Positions 23,630-37,869 of a DNA stretch of 64,000 bases are shown here, piece by piece. Both the position numbers and the translations under genes were made by a program. The stretch comes from Serratia symbiotica. Its GTDB lineage: Bacteria; Pseudomonadota; Gammaproteobacteria; Enterobacterales; Enterobacteriaceae. Location: positions 1,984,001-2,048,000 of the forward strand of contig LR025083.1 of NCBI GenBank assembly GCA_900380265.1, in the 5' to 3' direction. Position 1 is the first letter of the stretch. Each line of letters begins with the position of its first letter. The notes beneath the pieces were generated by a model that was given only the letters and a program-made list of their open reading frames with translations, made no database searches and had not been told where the DNA came from.

Positions 23630-25982
23630 TAAAAGCCTTGGAACCCCTTTGTTTCAAATTTAAGATAATTACTTTTTCTGCTCTCTGTCTAATTTACAGT
23701 GCTTACACTGAACATAATTTTATATACTGGATAGTATGTCGGTTTATTTTAACCCGAGTCGTGGAAATAACTTAACCAATAAAAACTGACAAAGTCCTCA
23801 TTTCTTTACAAGAAAGAGTTTATATACATGGCAAAGATAAGACTAGGTAGTAAGTTTTACTTGTGATAGTTCAATATATGCAACTTTTAAACCACATTTC
23901 CGACTTCGTAGGAGTATTGTAATTTACATGTAGGCCAGCACTTGTATTTAGTACATATAGCACAAGCACTATTCGTAAACAATACCTACTTTTTAAAAAA
24001 AATGCATTTATATAGACATCGAAATTTATTTAATTCAGCATGAATAAAAATTCCACTAATCGCAAGATTCTTATTGTACTCATCATGATAAAGTCTTCAC
24101 TCCATGTCTTGCATCTTCTAAATTCAAGCAGGCAGGTATCTAATCGATAGATATAATTTCTACTAATTTTATTATTCTTTCTATTGTAATTCAACACAGA
24201 TATTTTATTTTAAAAATTTGATATGCATCATCCATATTCGCATAAAATACTTCAACTTTGACATTCTTCATGGCTACAAATAAATGTCTAATAACGTATT
24301 TTAACACGCTTCTTGTAAAGAACTACTAGCATTGTAAAACACAATTAAATATTTGAATGTAAATATATTTAAACAAAATTAAATAAGTCTGCTATTCTAC
24401 GAATAAATTGTTTATTTTATCATACTTATTCTCATAAGGAGTCCGATTCCATCTAATTTATTATCAACAATTAACTCGACAATAACCAAAATAAAATGAT
24501 CCGAATAATTATTCGCAGAACAAGAAAATTAAATATATTAATAAGTTAGTAATCTCACGATATCTTTAAGTACGAATTATAATATTTTATAGCTGAGAAT
24601 TTTAGTGCTATATACGGGAAATGTGATCTTTTGATCAAAGGTTTTATAGTACTACTATTTATCATAGTGAATGTACATCGCACAGAGAATACCTAAAACG
24701 ATCCAAAACAACAAAAATTTATATACGTTACTAACCAAACAAGTAAAAATAACTGTTTATTATAACGCAAACACTCCTCATATTTTAAAATATAAATAAT
24801 GGTTATGGTATAAGAACAGGCAGAAGAGTATTTACTTATCGAATATTCTAAGCCCTATACATAAATCACTTATGATCATAGGATCATAACTTACCAAGTA
24901 ATCCATCATACTGGGAATCCAGTTAAACATGGATGATGAAAACCAAAGTTTTGATCAGATTCAGTATACATTTAAATACATCTATGCTCTAAAAACTAAC
25001 ATGAAATAATCGAGTAAAATACACAAGATAACAATAAGGGACCTTTATGGGTTAGCCTTAATCATTCTTAGTTTGTTATCGTTATCTCATGGCATATACA
25101 CCATATAAATATTTCTACACCCTAAAAACAACCGTACAAACGGCATATACTAATCTGCGAAATAAAAGATTATTCGATTTCATCACTCATACTCTCGCAA
25201 CTCAGCAAGCATATAAAAGACATGACGTCATTTATAAAAGATAAAGAAATAATAAAGCTGATCGGCTTTTTATAAAGAGGTAGCATCCACGCTACCCTCA
25301 TCACAAGATGAGTAACATACTATTTCAAAGTAGTGCCTGCTAACCGCTATATTTTTATAAACATAGCTTTAACTCAAAATAAGTCATACTACATGTTCCA
25401 TCTCTAATAAATGACAACATATCAATAACATTTTATTGAGAAATAAAGCCCTAAGGCAATAGGAAGCTGCCACCCTCAAGATCTATCAGATCAATATTCA
25501 AAATCTAGCCTAACTGCATGTAAAGGGGCTCAAATATAATGCTCTAATTATAAATATAAAGTATATCCACTACATCATAGAGCTTTATTGTCCAACCTAC
25601 TACTCCAGTGAGTAGTATAGGTTTATTTATACCTGGATCATACATGAACTTACAACAATCATTGTACGAAACATCATAAAATAAATTATAGTGTACTATA
25701 TTTTTAATTACATTTATTTCTATGTGTACTGTATATTCTTTTGCACGATCAGAATGAAACAAGCCTACAGGTCGCCACATGCACCTGATAAAGATCAGTT
25801 ATTTCCAAAATCAGCCGAGCACGACACAAGCGATAAGTGCTATAACCTCATTTTGCTGCGTAATCACTCTACGCAACAGAATCGATTCACAAATACCGCT
25901 ACATTCGGGGTGTATATCCTATGAGCGCCAGGTATACTTAGGAATGTTATCTAAATCTTCTTGTATCACGTGCGAATTCAAT

Positions 25983-26906
25983 ATGAAAAAGTTTGATACT
26001 AAAACTTTTCAGGATCTGATCCTGACACTACAGTATTACTGGGCGAGTCAAGGTTGCACCATTGTTCAGCCATTAGATATAGAAATAGGAGCAGGAACCT
26101 CACACCCAATGACTTGCCTACGCGCACTCGGCCCAGAACCCATGGCAGCTGCGTACGTGCAGCCTTCTCGTCGCCCGACCGACGGGCGCTACGGTGAAAA
26201 CCCGAACCGTCTACAGCACTACTATCAATTTCAGGTAGTGATTAAACCATCTCCGGACAACATTCAGGAACTCTACCTCGGTTCCCTTCAGGCACTGGGG
26301 CTAGACCCAAAGATTCATGATATTCGCTTCGTTGAAGACAACTGGGAAAATCCCACCCTCGGCGCTTGGGGTCTAGGATGGGAAGTTTGGCTCAATGGCA
26401 TGGAAGTGACGCAATTTACCTATTTCCAACAGATCGGTGGTTTGGAGTGCAACCCGGTTACTAGTGAGATCACATACGGCCTAGAACGTCTGGCGATGTA
26501 CATTCAGGGCGTGGACAGCGTTTACCATTTGGTATGGAACCAAAGTCCGTTGCATATCACCACCTACGGCGATGTATTCCATCAAAATGAAGTAGAACAA
26601 TCCACGTACAATTTCACCTATGCCGATGTGGATTTCCTGTTCTCCTGCTTTGAACAGTACGAAAAAGAAACGAAATTACTGCTGGCGCTAGCAAACCCAT
26701 TACCACTGCCTGCTTATGAACGTATTCTAAAAGCTGGCCATACCTTTAACCTACTAGATGCCCGCAAGGCTATGTCAATAACAGAACGCCAGCGCTATAT
26801 TCTACGCATCCGCACATTGACTAAAGCCGTTGCCGAAGCCTACTACCTTTCGCGGGCAGAGCTAGGCTTCCCAATGTGCAAACCGAGAACTCAGAACCAG
26901 CTATGA
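25983..26906 (+). CDS. glyQ: Glycyl-tRNA synthetase alpha subunit
   Basis: Catalytic alpha subunit of the bacterial alpha2-beta2 glycyl-tRNA synthetase, which charges tRNA-Gly in the cytosol. It is 307 residues from MKKFDTKTF (E. coli 303). An in-frame extension back to 25779 (68 codons) has no similarity and is rejected. Almost every conserved stretch is intact, including [54 protein letters not shown] and [12 protein letters not shown]. The C-terminus differs slightly ([11 protein letters not shown]). Its stop overlaps the glyS start by four bases (ATGA), showing translational coupling. No strong ribosome-binding site precedes it. The pair stands alone between two gene-free regions. Confidence 0.98.
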   Translation: MKKFDTKTFQDLILTLQYYWASQGCTIVQPLDIEIGAGTSHPMTCLRALGPEPMAAAYVQPSRRPTDGRYGENPNRLQHYYQFQVVIKPSPDNIQELYLGSLQALGLDPKIHDIRFVEDNWENPTLGAWGLGWEVWLNGMEVTQFTYFQQIGGLECNPVTSEITYGLERLAMYIQGVDSVYHLVWNQSPLHITTYGDVFHQNEVEQSTYNFTYADVDFLFSCFEQYEKETKLLLALANPLPLPAYERILKAGHTFNLLDARKAMSITERQRYILRIRTLTKAVAEAYYLSRAELGFPMCKPRTQNQL

Positions 26907-28972
26907 ACCAATATACTTTCCTAGTAGAAATCGGAACGGAAGAGCTACCACCAAAGTCTCTTCGGTCGCTCGCAAGCTCCTTTTCCGATAACTTTACGAC
27001 TGAGCTAAAAAATAAAAACCTTAAACACAGCTCAATCAATTGGTTTGCTACTCCTCGCCGTCTGGCACTGAAAGTCTCTAATCTAAGCGCAAAACAAGCT
27101 GACGGCATCGTTGAAAACCGCGGACCGGCGATCAATCAAGCATTCGACGCTAAAGGAAAACCTAACAAATCGGCTAAAGCCTGGGCTCGAAACTGCGGCA
27201 TCACGGTCGATCAAGCCGAACACCTAGTGACAAATAAAGGTGAGTGGCTTCTGCACCGTAAGCACGTCATAGGGCAGCCTGTACAGCATCTATTAGCCAA
27301 CATGGTCCATAGATCGCTATCTCACTTACCGACCCACAAGCTGATGCGCTGGGGCAATTCTGAGGTAAAATTCATACGTCCAGTGCATACTGTAACTCTT
27401 CTTCTTGGCGAAGAACTAATCTATGGCAGCGTGCTAGGAATTAAATCCTCTCGTACGATACGGGGTCACCGCTTTATGGGCGAAAAGAACTTCGCCCTCG
27501 ATAACGCTGATCAGTACCCACAGGCCCTACTGGAGCGCGGTAAAGTAATCGCGGATCATGAAGCACGTAAATCGCTGATCAAACGCGAAGCCGAGATAGC
27601 TGCAGCAAGGATTGGAGGTAAAGCCGATCTAAACGAAAGCCTGTTAGAAGAAGTCGCTTCGCTGGTAGAGTGGCCAGTTGTACTTACGGCAAAGTTCGAA
27701 AAAAAATTCCTAGCAGTGCCAGCAGAAGCGCTGGTATATACTATGAAAAATGACCAAAAGTATTTTCCAGTATACGACAGAACGGGCAACCTGCTCCCTA
27801 ACTTTATCTTCGTGGCTAATATTGAATCCAAAGACCCACAGCAAATTATCTTCGGTAATGAAAAAGTGGTTCGCTCGCGTCTGGCAGATGCAGAGTTCTT
27901 CTTCAACTCTGACCGTAAAACCCGTCTAGAAGACCACCTACCACGTTTAGCAACTGTACTCTTTCAAAACAAATTAGGCACTCTCCGCGATAAAACCGAT
28001 CGCATTCAGACGTTGGCTGGCTGGATTGCGAGCCAGATTGGGGCAGACGTCACCCACGCTACCCGTGCGGGCCTACTCTCGAAATGCGATCTAATGACCA
28101 ACATGGTGTGCGAGTTCAGCGACACACAAGGTGTCATGGGGATGCACTATGCTCGTTATGGCGGTGAAGCTGAAGACGTCTCAGTTGCACTGAATGAGCA
28201 ATATAAGCCACGCTTTTCCGGGGATAGATTACCCAACTCACGAGTTGCCTGTTCAGTAGCCATTGCCGACAAAATAGATACATTAGCCGGTATCTTTGGC
28301 ATAGGACAACAGCCAAAAAGTAACAAAGATCCGTTTGCACTGCGCCGTGCGGCACTAGGCATACTGCGGATTATCGTCGAAAAAAACCTACCACTAGATC
28401 TAAAAAATCTGACCGAAAAAGCCGCATATCTTTACGGTAACAAGCTAACTAACTTCAAAGTCGTTGAAGAGGTGGTGGAATTTATGTTCGGCCGTTTCCG
28501 AACTTGGTACCAGGAAGAAGGCCATCAGCTAGACACTATTCAGTCAGTGATGTCGTGCCGGCCTACCAAGCCAGCTGACTTCAATGCTCGTGTTAAAGCA
28601 GTTACTCACTTTCGAACTCTAAAAGAGGCAGCAGGGTTGACGGAAGCAAACAAACGTATTTTAAATATCCTAGCTCAATCTAGGGAGAAATTAAACGACC
28701 ATGTACAAGCTTCACTATTACAGGAAGCCGCTGAATATCAGCTAGCGAGCCGGCTCGTGGTAATCAGTAAGAAGTTACAGCCATATTTCGACTCTGGCAA
28801 CTATCAGGATGCATTAGTGGAGTTAGCCACCCTACAGCAGCCGATAGATACTTTCTTTGAAAATGTCATGGTGATGTCCAAAGACGACGCACTACGTCTG
28901 AACCGTTTGACACTACTGAGTAAACTGCTTGACCTGTTTTTACAGGTGGCGGATATTGCAGTATTGCAGTAA
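26903..28972 (+). CDS. glyS: Glycyl-tRNA synthetase beta subunit
   Basis: Beta subunit of glycyl-tRNA synthetase, which carries the tRNA-binding domains and is needed for charging. It is 689 residues, identical in length to E. coli GlyS, starting at [20 protein letters not shown]. Conserved blocks include [10 protein letters not shown] near residue 55, [70 protein letters not shown] and, near the C-terminus, [13 protein letters not shown] (blocks quoted in part). The start lies inside the last codons of glyQ, so an alternative start at 26876 is unnecessary. No frameshift. No clear terminator follows. Confidence 0.98.
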   Translation: MNQYTFLVEIGTEELPPKSLRSLASSFSDNFTTELKNKNLKHSSINWFATPRRLALKVSNLSAKQADGIVENRGPAINQAFDAKGKPNKSAKAWARNCGITVDQAEHLVTNKGEWLLHRKHVIGQPVQHLLANMVHRSLSHLPTHKLMRWGNSEVKFIRPVHTVTLLLGEELIYGSVLGIKSSRTIRGHRFMGEKNFALDNADQYPQALLERGKVIADHEARKSLIKREAEIAAARIGGKADLNESLLEEVASLVEWPVVLTAKFEKKFLAVPAEALVYTMKNDQKYFPVYDRTGNLLPNFIFVANIESKDPQQIIFGNEKVVRSRLADAEFFFNSDRKTRLEDHLPRLATVLFQNKLGTLRDKTDRIQTLAGWIASQIGADVTHATRAGLLSKCDLMTNMVCEFSDTQGVMGMHYARYGGEAEDVSVALNEQYKPRFSGDRLPNSRVACSVAIADKIDTLAGIFGIGQQPKSNKDPFALRRAALGILRIIVEKNLPLDLKNLTEKAAYLYGNKLTNFKVVEEVVEFMFGRFRTWYQEEGHQLDTIQSVMSCRPTKPADFNARVKAVTHFRTLKEAAGLTEANKRILNILAQSREKLNDHVQASLLQEAAEYQLASRLVVISKKLQPYFDSGNYQDALVELATLQQPIDTFFENVMVMSKDDALRLNRLTLLSKLLDLFLQVADIAVLQ

Positions 28973-31900
28973 CTGGTGCTTGGTGATGAGAAGCCGCTTT
29001 AAACACCTTTATTACTACTAGTAACTAACGGCGATAGCAGCAAACATTGATCGATAAGATCACAAGGGTTGTTAGATTTATCTAACAGTGACATTCTATC
29101 CATCCTGTATTTAAAAGAAAAACGTATAACGCGCAAGTAAAGATTTCTGATCCTGTAAATTTAATGCACTCTGTATCATGCACAGAGCTATTTACCTCAA
29201 ATTATCACCAGTAATTCAATGCCGTTGCTAGGTGAATCTGCTTCTCAAGTACTGAGATAAAATCTATAGCCTTAATTTAGCACAAACTGTAAAAGTAATG
29301 TTCTGCTTACTAATGTTAAATTTCTGATGATAACCTAACCGCTTATCACATACTACACCCTCAACCGACTCTCTTACAAAAAAGATACAAAGAAAAAAAT
29401 CAAAGTTCCAACAACTAATACAAAATATTCATAAATTAAATTTTAAATGAATTCACACAAATCATTTAATACCAACTTCTAGTTAAAGGGAAGATATTAT
29501 TAACTTTTAACCACTGCAGTAGTTAAAAACTAGCAGAGATACACGTTATCCGGTGGGGTCAGCCCTTTCATTCATCACTATCCCTGATATGGCTGAGTGA
29601 TCCACATTAAGCAACAGATTATTTATTTTCATTAATTAATTCAATTATAAATAACCTAAGCTAGCTATAATTACATAACGCCATGGTATTGAATCTTGCA
29701 CCAAAACAACAATATTTTACTGAAAATAAAGAAACCAATTCATCCATTAAGGCAATAACTTATTCCAATCAGGTCACAGGATTTCATCCACTCTCGGTTA
29801 ATCCCCGTTATTATTCTTAATAATACACACACTATTAGCTCTTAAAACTTATGGCAATAAAATCATCATATTATTCTTACAGAAAAAGAATTCTATATGA
29901 AATCACTTTCTAGGATTCCTATCATCACCTAAAATACTTTCTAATTCACATATAAATAAATAATAAACTTAACAAATTAACTTTCTTGGTTTGTACGACA
30001 TCTACTTGCGCAGATCCTCGTAATCACTAAAACAGTAATATTAGATATAACATGTGATTTACGTGATAAGCGTATATGATATTTAACTAATTATACAATA
30101 CGATAGGATTAACTATGCATCCCGACATAAACAAAGCTGAAATTACATGCTAGTGATAATACGATCCTCTGTCCGCGATAAATATTTAATGAATAAAAAT
30201 GTTTTATGTTTTTCAAGAAGCAAGAGGTTTGAATTAGTCTTTAACTACTTAATCAGTTATTTAACTTTACCCAAAGTGAGGATCTTTATCGATGAAGTTA
30301 GACTAACTGTTCTACTCATCCTTACCAGGATGTCCAAAATAAAGCCTCCCCATGCTTTGTGTCACTATCGCCAGCATGGAAATGACCGGTATCGGAAGCA
30401 TGGTCATCATATTTATGCCCTAATTATCCGACCTATGAAGTGGTTGGACAATTATTCATCTTTAAGCCTAAGTAGAGAGTCCGATCAAATTTCCTTCGAG
30501 AGACTGGTGAGACCTTGGCCGTAGGTCTTACCGGAATTCTACTGTCGATCTTCATCTTCCTAAGTATCTGCTACTTCTGGCAGGCTTGCCAAAATTACTT
30601 ACATCTAGTATCCAGACTGTAGTGTCTAAGCAATAACTACCACTGATATCATCTTAATTAAACTGAACAATATTATTCCTCAAGGACACATTCAAACACT
30701 GGCCATTATTAAAAAACAAACATGCAGCAGAGATGGAAACAGGCAGATCGGTATACTTCTTGTTGCAAGCACACTAGATACAGGTTATATACCGGTATAA
30801 TAACACCTGATTTTCTTTTTAACTGAAACACAAAGCCAATATTGATAAGAGTCATTTATTTTCTACTAGACTATATTAATTCTGCAGTTTCCCAGTTGCA
30901 AACCTATACTTTTATTATAATTAAACTGAATAAATATTGCGCTAGTCATATCATTTAAGCAAAATTTGATAACCACAGGAGAATACGGAAATGATGCTAA
31001 AGGACTCGCGGGTCAATGCCAAACTTTCATTTACGTATCTAAAACAACAAGTTATTAATACCAAGAAGACGTACTCAATGCCTAGTTTATTTATTTGCAA
31101 AGCAAATTGCATTTAGCTATGTCAATACATAAACTAGTCCTGCAGGAAATACATTGCGCTACTCATTTAATAAATTAATATCACATATCAAAAAGACTAA
31201 TGAGTAATTGAATTATGAAAATGGCCTATATGAAATATATTAGGTTTATTCCACTTTCTTGCTTATTTTAATGTGTTTATCTCTATTAATAGCGGATAGT
31301 TAAGTCCAGAGAGCAGGTAGTAGTTTATGACATTATATTCATATTTTATTTCTTTCTCTATGAATAATATTTATTTATGATTCTATGAGTTTCATGTGCT
31401 AGAGATGCGTAAGTGTACATCCTCATACTTCATGAAAAATTGACAACACGATAGATGCAAGGAGCGAACCACTCTCATACTAATAATACATATAACCTTG
31501 AGTCATATTAATTGATACTAGAAGTCGATTACATTAACTTCAATATTCAATAAATTTATTTGTATAAAGAATACCACCTAAAGTCACTCAGAAATTATAA
31601 TTATATAGTTATATAATAAAATTATATTAACGAAACACTATCGCATATAGCGTTGAGATAATTTTTATTTCCAATATAACTAATAGGAATGTCCGTTTAT
31701 CGCTAACAGGGACAATGCTTCTATTGCCATCAATATAAAATACATAATGAGCGTTTCTTGTTTGTCACAATTAAAGTAAAAAATAAGAAGTAGAATATTT
31801 TCATCCGAGCAATTAGTTAGATTGTATGTTTAATTGCAATATCATATACAACAAGTTCTAAACTTAGACTTATATCTATCACCATTCCAGCTCAGGATCA

Positions 31901-34900
31901 TAAAAAGAATTTTTAGTAAACTGACCTACGCAATACTAATATCCCTCTTCTAGACAGTTTTTATTTAACAGAGCAACTGTTATTACCGCTAAATGTTTAT
32001 ATACTAATTCAGAATATAAAGTTAATATAAAATCAGGGAGATTCTATTTATAGATGATTTAGTCACCGACTGTAGACCTACATTCTTATTTCTTTATTAT
32101 TAACTCTATTACCTTTTAATCTACAAGCATAATCACTAGTACAAACGAGGTAACGCAATTCGGTGTATTAAAAAATACAGCAATGTTTTTAAAAGCTCCA
32201 GCCCTCCAATAACTACGATAAACGGACAAGAACAATAAAAGGATTATTTTACTCCATTAATAATTTTATTATATTCCAAGTAATCCATAGATTTGATCTT
32301 GTTACAGAATACAACTAATATTTTTAAAAAGAACATCAAAAGATCAATTTTTATTATAGTTCCTAGCTACAAGCGGTTAAAGAAACCAAATGAAGAATGT
32401 CATAGTTCTTTTAGTTATTAGCGACGTAGGAAAACAAATCAAGGAACAGTGTTCCTGTAAAGTACGGTGATTTTAATATCATAAGCTAGGAGTGTTAATA
32501 TGAAGCAAGCTAACGAAGTTAAAATTTATAACATCAGGCCTGAAATTAGGCGACTAGTGCTATGACGCTAGCCAAAAATATTAAACCTATATAAAGCAGC
32601 CTATTTATAGTAGCTATACACCTGTAAAAAACTCACTTATATTCTATTTTATATTGCGGTAAGTAAACCTATGTTTATTAATAAACACGACAGTTTTCTC
32701 TAAAGAAAACTTGCATCTATAATAGAACTTTATTCTTTCAAATCAATAAAATTCATATGGATAATTTATCCGGAAAAACCACTACTTAGGGCAGCATATT
32801 TTATAAGATCAGATAGGGATCTATCCAAATTGACACAATGAATATGAACTTGACTTTGAAACAACCTAAATACCCACTAGTTCTGATAACAAAACTCTTA
32901 CCTGTTTAAAAAAACATTTCTTAACTCACACTCCTTCATAAAAATTTTAGTAATGACTTGATATAATTTTAATGTTTAAATTCGCAACTACAATAAACAT
33001 TGTACAGATCCCTGTTAATGACTCTATAGGTTCTATAGAAAACCGCTCCTTTTTTATATTTAGCCATATGAATAAATTTCACTGTATACAATTTATAAAT
33101 ATTTAATATACTAATTCCTTTAAGCTTAGCTATCGCTATTGCCATCAATTTGATCTAACTTGTGATATAAATAAGACCTACGCTTTTCTATAAAAGCCTT
33201 AAACTACATTAAATAATCCAAGTAATTAAACAAAACCTGCTTATTCTTAATAAGCCATTTATATTTTATATTGAATGGAGATTAACATAAAAAGATCATT
33301 AAACGCTGTCTGTATTAACTGATATTCTTAGAGGTCATTTGAAACCAGGTAGATCCTATGTATAAAGATATAATCCACCCCTTACTACACCATACTGGCA
33401 CTATCAAGATAGTGATTCACGCAATGTTTTCAAACAAGAATTCGTCACATAAATATAATCGACTTAAGCTCGTGACTAATAAGTAAACCATAAATTTCTT
33501 GCTAGAGAGCAAGACCGATACACTTGTCATAAGCAACATTCTTTTACCTTCCTCTAAAATAATAGCTATGCGATAAAGGCCAAAAGACGTGCAATATTGC
33601 AATGATAGCGGATAACCAGTACAAGATTGAGGATGATTTTAGAAGCCCATATAACTACTGACACAGCTGACGGAGTCAGCCGGTGCTTTCAGATATTTAC
33701 CGCAAACGCAATCTCAATATTTCTAGTAAAACAGAAATCCCTGTCGGGCATACTGAATTGATTAACTTGATTTACGCTGATATAGTTAGAGGCTAATACA
33801 CACAATCTGTACTACAGGTCGCTTTCCACAATCCGGAAGTATGATATTAATATCTCGATTCTCTTAATTCACAATCAGTGGTACCAAAAAAAACAAACTA
33901 ACTGACTTATTGTTAACTCTTCTCATATTAGCGAAATCGTCCATAAACAGAATAAGTCCCAAGAAAGTATCCAAACGTGCCTGATCTAAGCTCCCAGACA
34001 GCACACGGAGTCAATATGAATTGAAAGGCAGCACACCTACTTCACAGGTATACTGCTGCTACCATCAATCATCTCTATGGAGATCGCTTACAATATTAAT
34101 GACATACTCCAGAAAATTCAGACCAATTCCCTAAAAATCACCACTCAATCAATTATTACAAACCTAATAACCTAGCTATTTTTCAAGGGAAATGTCATTA
34201 TATTACGTATATTATTGAATGCAATTTCAACCCTATAGGAGACTATCTTATTTAAATCAAAATACTTTATCAAAAGATATTTGCAATCAACTAAAATAAA
34301 TGAGAACACGTGGTGATGTTCTGTTTTCAATCCCATTCCATGCAGGTACTAACTTATATATTTATAATAATTATTTAAGAATGATTTGATTAGGTTAGAA
34401 TTACCTGTGTGCAGGTAATATGCATTATTTACATTTTCAGAAAGTATAATTTAGTCGTGAAATACTATCACATTGTCTATTTCCTGCTAGCCGCGCATCC
34501 GAAATACAATACTGAATAAATTATTTGTAGCAAATCACGTAGATTATATCATAAACACAGGCTATTCATACTTGGCTATTTTCGGTTTATAATAAAACCG
34601 TTTAAAACAAAAGAAAATATATCAGATTCAGTAATTAACATAAAATCGCACTAACATAACAAACGATTCTTTCTTGATGTTAAAAGCAAGTAAAGAGCGG
34701 GATTTTGATTATCAATAAAAGAAATAAAAAATAAAACCCACACCTGCACTTACAATATAAATGAACTATCAATTAACTAATTAATAAAGAAATATAAGCT
34801 CATCTGCTATATAGGGGCTATATTCAATCAGCGATTCTATGCTGCACACTAGTTAGTTAATTACCGTAATAACAACCGTGTCAGGCTCACAAAATATAAA

Positions 34901-36683
34901 ATGAATTCCTACGTGTGCATTGTATTACACCACCATTAATATCAGGACAAACCTTTAAACCCATATTTAAAAATTAAATATATTATAAAATAGTATTGAA
35001 ACATGTATCACAAACAAATTTATAATTTCAACAGAACAGTTCTACCCAAACAGCAGTAGTTAGTCATATTTTTATATTATCTCAATCTTTTTATTTTAAG
35101 TAAACACCTATATATATCAAAGCATGGCATACTTGCTTGTTTAATGTTATATTAAATAAATAATCAAGTCACGCAACTAATCACAAAGTAGCACCTAATT
35201 TTATTTTCTTTCATGTTCCTCTGTTAAGAGGGTACGATTTTAGTACATTCAGCAGGCATCTTCTCCATCAGAGACTCATTTTAATTCGCACAATAAATAA
35301 GCATGTATCTTTAATATGCACGCATAAATACCCAATAAAATCTTCTATTGATCACCAATACTTTTGGTATATTAACCAATAGACTGTAGGTAAAATTTAT
35401 TTGAATATAAATAAATATCGCATAAAGTATGTTTTATTTTTACTTTCCTATTTATTTAATTAATATAAGTTTATTTATATTTATTTTCTAAACCATTCAC
35501 CGGTTGGTGTGTCTTTTATTGTATACGGAAAGAATTAACGGGAGTTGATATTTAAAGCGCGTCGAATATTGACCCTCCTTAATATAATTATATAGATTTA
35601 TTGTACGGATAAATATCCACCATTGAATATAACTTATCTTCATTAATAATTTTATTACTAGCAATAACAATCTCTAACTTATGATTTTGTAGACGAAAAA
35701 TTAAATATTTTGTAATTAATATAAACATTCAGAATTGAGATTTAAATTTATGCAAACGCAATCTGATTTCTTCTGCTCATTTATTTATAAATAAATGAAA
35801 AGAATATACTAGATAAGATCTAAAAATTGAAAATTAAACACTTTCCTGTATTTAGAATACTAAAAATTATTTATCATCAATACCAATAAGCGGTTTATTA
35901 CATTGTCTGACGATTTCATCAATATAAATAAAACCGATATCTTAGATAGAGTTACGAATAACAGGCTGTTATTCAGTACATTTCATTTATATAATAAATG
36001 CAATTCCAAAATCACGTATTCAGCTCATTGATTCACTGCACGTCGAGGTATTTAATCTTAACAGATCTGCCTTACCTAGCTCTATAGCGCTGTCTAGTAA
36101 TAGACATACCAAAAGAAAGTAATTTCTTTATGTAAGATCATGCATCATAAAAATAAAAGATCACTTAAATTAATTTTCAGATATCTAATAGCATTCTTTT
36201 ATTTTTAGATTATAACATCAGGTCATCTTTCATATTAGTACAAATTATAAACCAGTCTAAGTAAAATCCTCAAGTTCTGTTGACATAGAACACTACCTAC
36301 TAGTCTTCATCTTTATAATATCAGGCCAATGTTTAATTCTTCCTAAGTTGTAACCTAGCAATGTTGCATGCAATTAATCTTTGAACGCTACATAACCCTG
36401 CATAAGGTCCACATACTTTTTGAAATCTCTGACTTTTTAGTTGTCATCTGCTATTCTGCCGACATCAGATTCTCCACGAGTCCATGGTCGTATAGTATAT
36501 ACATACTCTTATCGGTTGCTTAACAAATCAAATTGTTACCATGCCAGGGTCAGAAGACTCATCCAAACGTACATTCATACAAGCCTCAAATTGCAAAATC
36601 AGTTTCCATATTACATTTTCTAAAGAAATTGGCCACACAGATACACCAGGAAAATGTAGTGAGATTCCTGAGCGTTAGGGCTA
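28973..36683. other. 7.7-kb gene-free, very AT-rich stretch
   Basis: I recognise no gene. The longest open frame (30147-30524, plus) has no family resemblance and an amino-acid make-up like chance translation. Base composition is the most AT-rich of the window, above all from about 31200 to 36300, suggesting the most advanced decay. Short palindromes occur, but fewer long GC-rich stems than elsewhere. Confidence 0.5.
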
Positions 36684-37862
36684 TCATAAGGCTGCTGGCA
36701 CCGCATCTGATGCATTTAACAAAGACTCATCTACTAGAAACAACTCCAACAATAAGTTGTAAAATAGCTGACCTTGCTGGGTAACCTGCCAATATTCCGA
36801 CGTCTCTTGTAGATAACCTTTCATCAGTGCTGCTTCTAACTGTGGCAGGATAGTGCTTTCCTTCAGTCCAGTGTAGTTGACAAAATCGGAACGAGGCACG
36901 GGTTCTAATAGGCGGAAACGGTTAATAAAGAATTCAAATGCCCGATCCTCTAGTCGCACTTCATTCTCTTTATCCCTATATTTTCCCTGCATAAAGCCAC
37001 GCGGATGTTTAGTTTTAACTATACGCAATATGCGTCCATCAGTGCAAGTCAGTTTACTGTGCGCACCGCATCCGATGCCTAAATAATCGCCAAAACGCCA
37101 GTAATTGAGATTGTGCTGACACTGATAACCTTGCTTAGCATAGGCCGATATTTCATACTGCTGATACCCAGCAGTACTTAGCAATTTATGACCTTGCTCG
37201 AAGATCTCCCATAGTAAGTCGTCGTCAGGCAAAGGCGGCGGGCACGCACCAAACAAGGTATTTGGCTCAATGGTTAACTGATACCAGGATAGATGAGGCG
37301 GGTTGAGGACGATTGCTTGGCCTAGATCATCCAGCGCATCTGCTAATGACTGACCTGGCAGGCCGTGCATTAAATCTAGATTAAAACTGCGCAGACTAAG
37401 GTTAGCTGCCAAATGCACAGAACGTTTAGCCGCTTCCGGCCCATGGATGCGCCCTAAACGAATTAGCTTCTCCGAATTGAAGCTCTGCACTCCAATCGAA
37501 ATACGATTCACACCGGCGTGCAGATAGCCACTAAAGCGATCTGCTTCAATACTACCAGGATTAGCCTCTAACGTAATCTCAGCATCATCGGCAACACAAA
37601 TACGTGAGCGTACGCCGTCTAATAACGCCTGAATTGCTTCGGGGCTAAATAGGCTAGGAGTACCGCCACCGATAAAAAGAGTACTAACTTCACGATCCCC
37701 CGTCAGCGGCAGATCAGCATTCAAATCAGCCAACAGGTGATTGATATACTCTTGATGAGGCACCTCTCCCTTTAACGTATGCGAATTAAAGTCACAGTAT
37801 GGGCATCTCTGCACACACCAAGGAATGTGAATGTATAAACTCAGCTTAGGAAGCTTAAGCAT
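36684..37862 (-). CDS. hemW: Haem chaperone HemW (radical SAM family)
   Basis: Member of the HemN/HemW radical-SAM family; E. coli HemW binds haem and inserts it into membrane respiratory enzymes. It is 392 residues (E. coli 378). The iron-sulfur motif is C16-xxx-C20-xx-C23 (IPWCVQRCPYCDF), followed by FIGGGTPSL, EANPGS, GVNRISIGVQSF, NLDLMHGLPGQS, SWYQLTIEPNTLF and CQHNLNYWRFGDYLGIGCGAHS. The C-terminus carries about 14 extra residues after LELFLVDE, probably from loss of the ancestral stop. A 15-bp hairpin lies eight bases upstream of the ATG and there is no clear Shine-Dalgarno sequence, so translation may be weak. It ends the rsmE-gshB-yqgE-ruvX-yggS-yggT-hemW block. Confidence 0.95.
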   Translation of the reverse strand: MLKLPKLSLYIHIPWCVQRCPYCDFNSHTLKGEVPHQEYINHLLADLNADLPLTGDREVSTLFIGGGTPSLFSPEAIQALLDGVRSRICVADDAEITLEANPGSIEADRFSGYLHAGVNRISIGVQSFNSEKLIRLGRIHGPEAAKRSVHLAANLSLRSFNLDLMHGLPGQSLADALDDLGQAIVLNPPHLSWYQLTIEPNTLFGACPPPLPDDDLLWEIFEQGHKLLSTAGYQQYEISAYAKQGYQCQHNLNYWRFGDYLGIGCGAHSKLTCTDGRILRIVKTKHPRGFMQGKYRDKENEVRLEDRAFEFFINRFRLLEPVPRSDFVNYTGLKESTILPQLEAALMKGYLQETSEYWQVTQQGQLFYNLLLELFLVDESLLNASDAVPAAL

Positions 37863-37869
37863 TGCTTAT

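Larger units (their letters stand above)
18881..25982. other. 7-kb gene-free stretch with strong hairpins
   Basis: No gene, RNA or mobile element is recognised. By synteny tatC, tatB and tatA would be expected to the right of tatD, but the DNA from 18881 is too AT-rich for me to align them. The two strongest inverted repeats in the window (21039-21097 and 22329-22373) lie here. The last 2 kb before glyQ (about 23900-25500) is especially AT-rich. Confidence 0.5.

Noticed and set aside
25779-25982. 68-codon N-terminal extension of GlyQ
   Set aside because: No similarity to GlyQ. The family start is MKKFDTKTF at 25983 and the upstream codons look like intergenic translation.
30147-30524. 125-codon plus-strand open frame as a new gene
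   Set aside because: No family resemblance, no ribosome-binding site, and it lies in an AT-rich desert where chance frames of this size occur.
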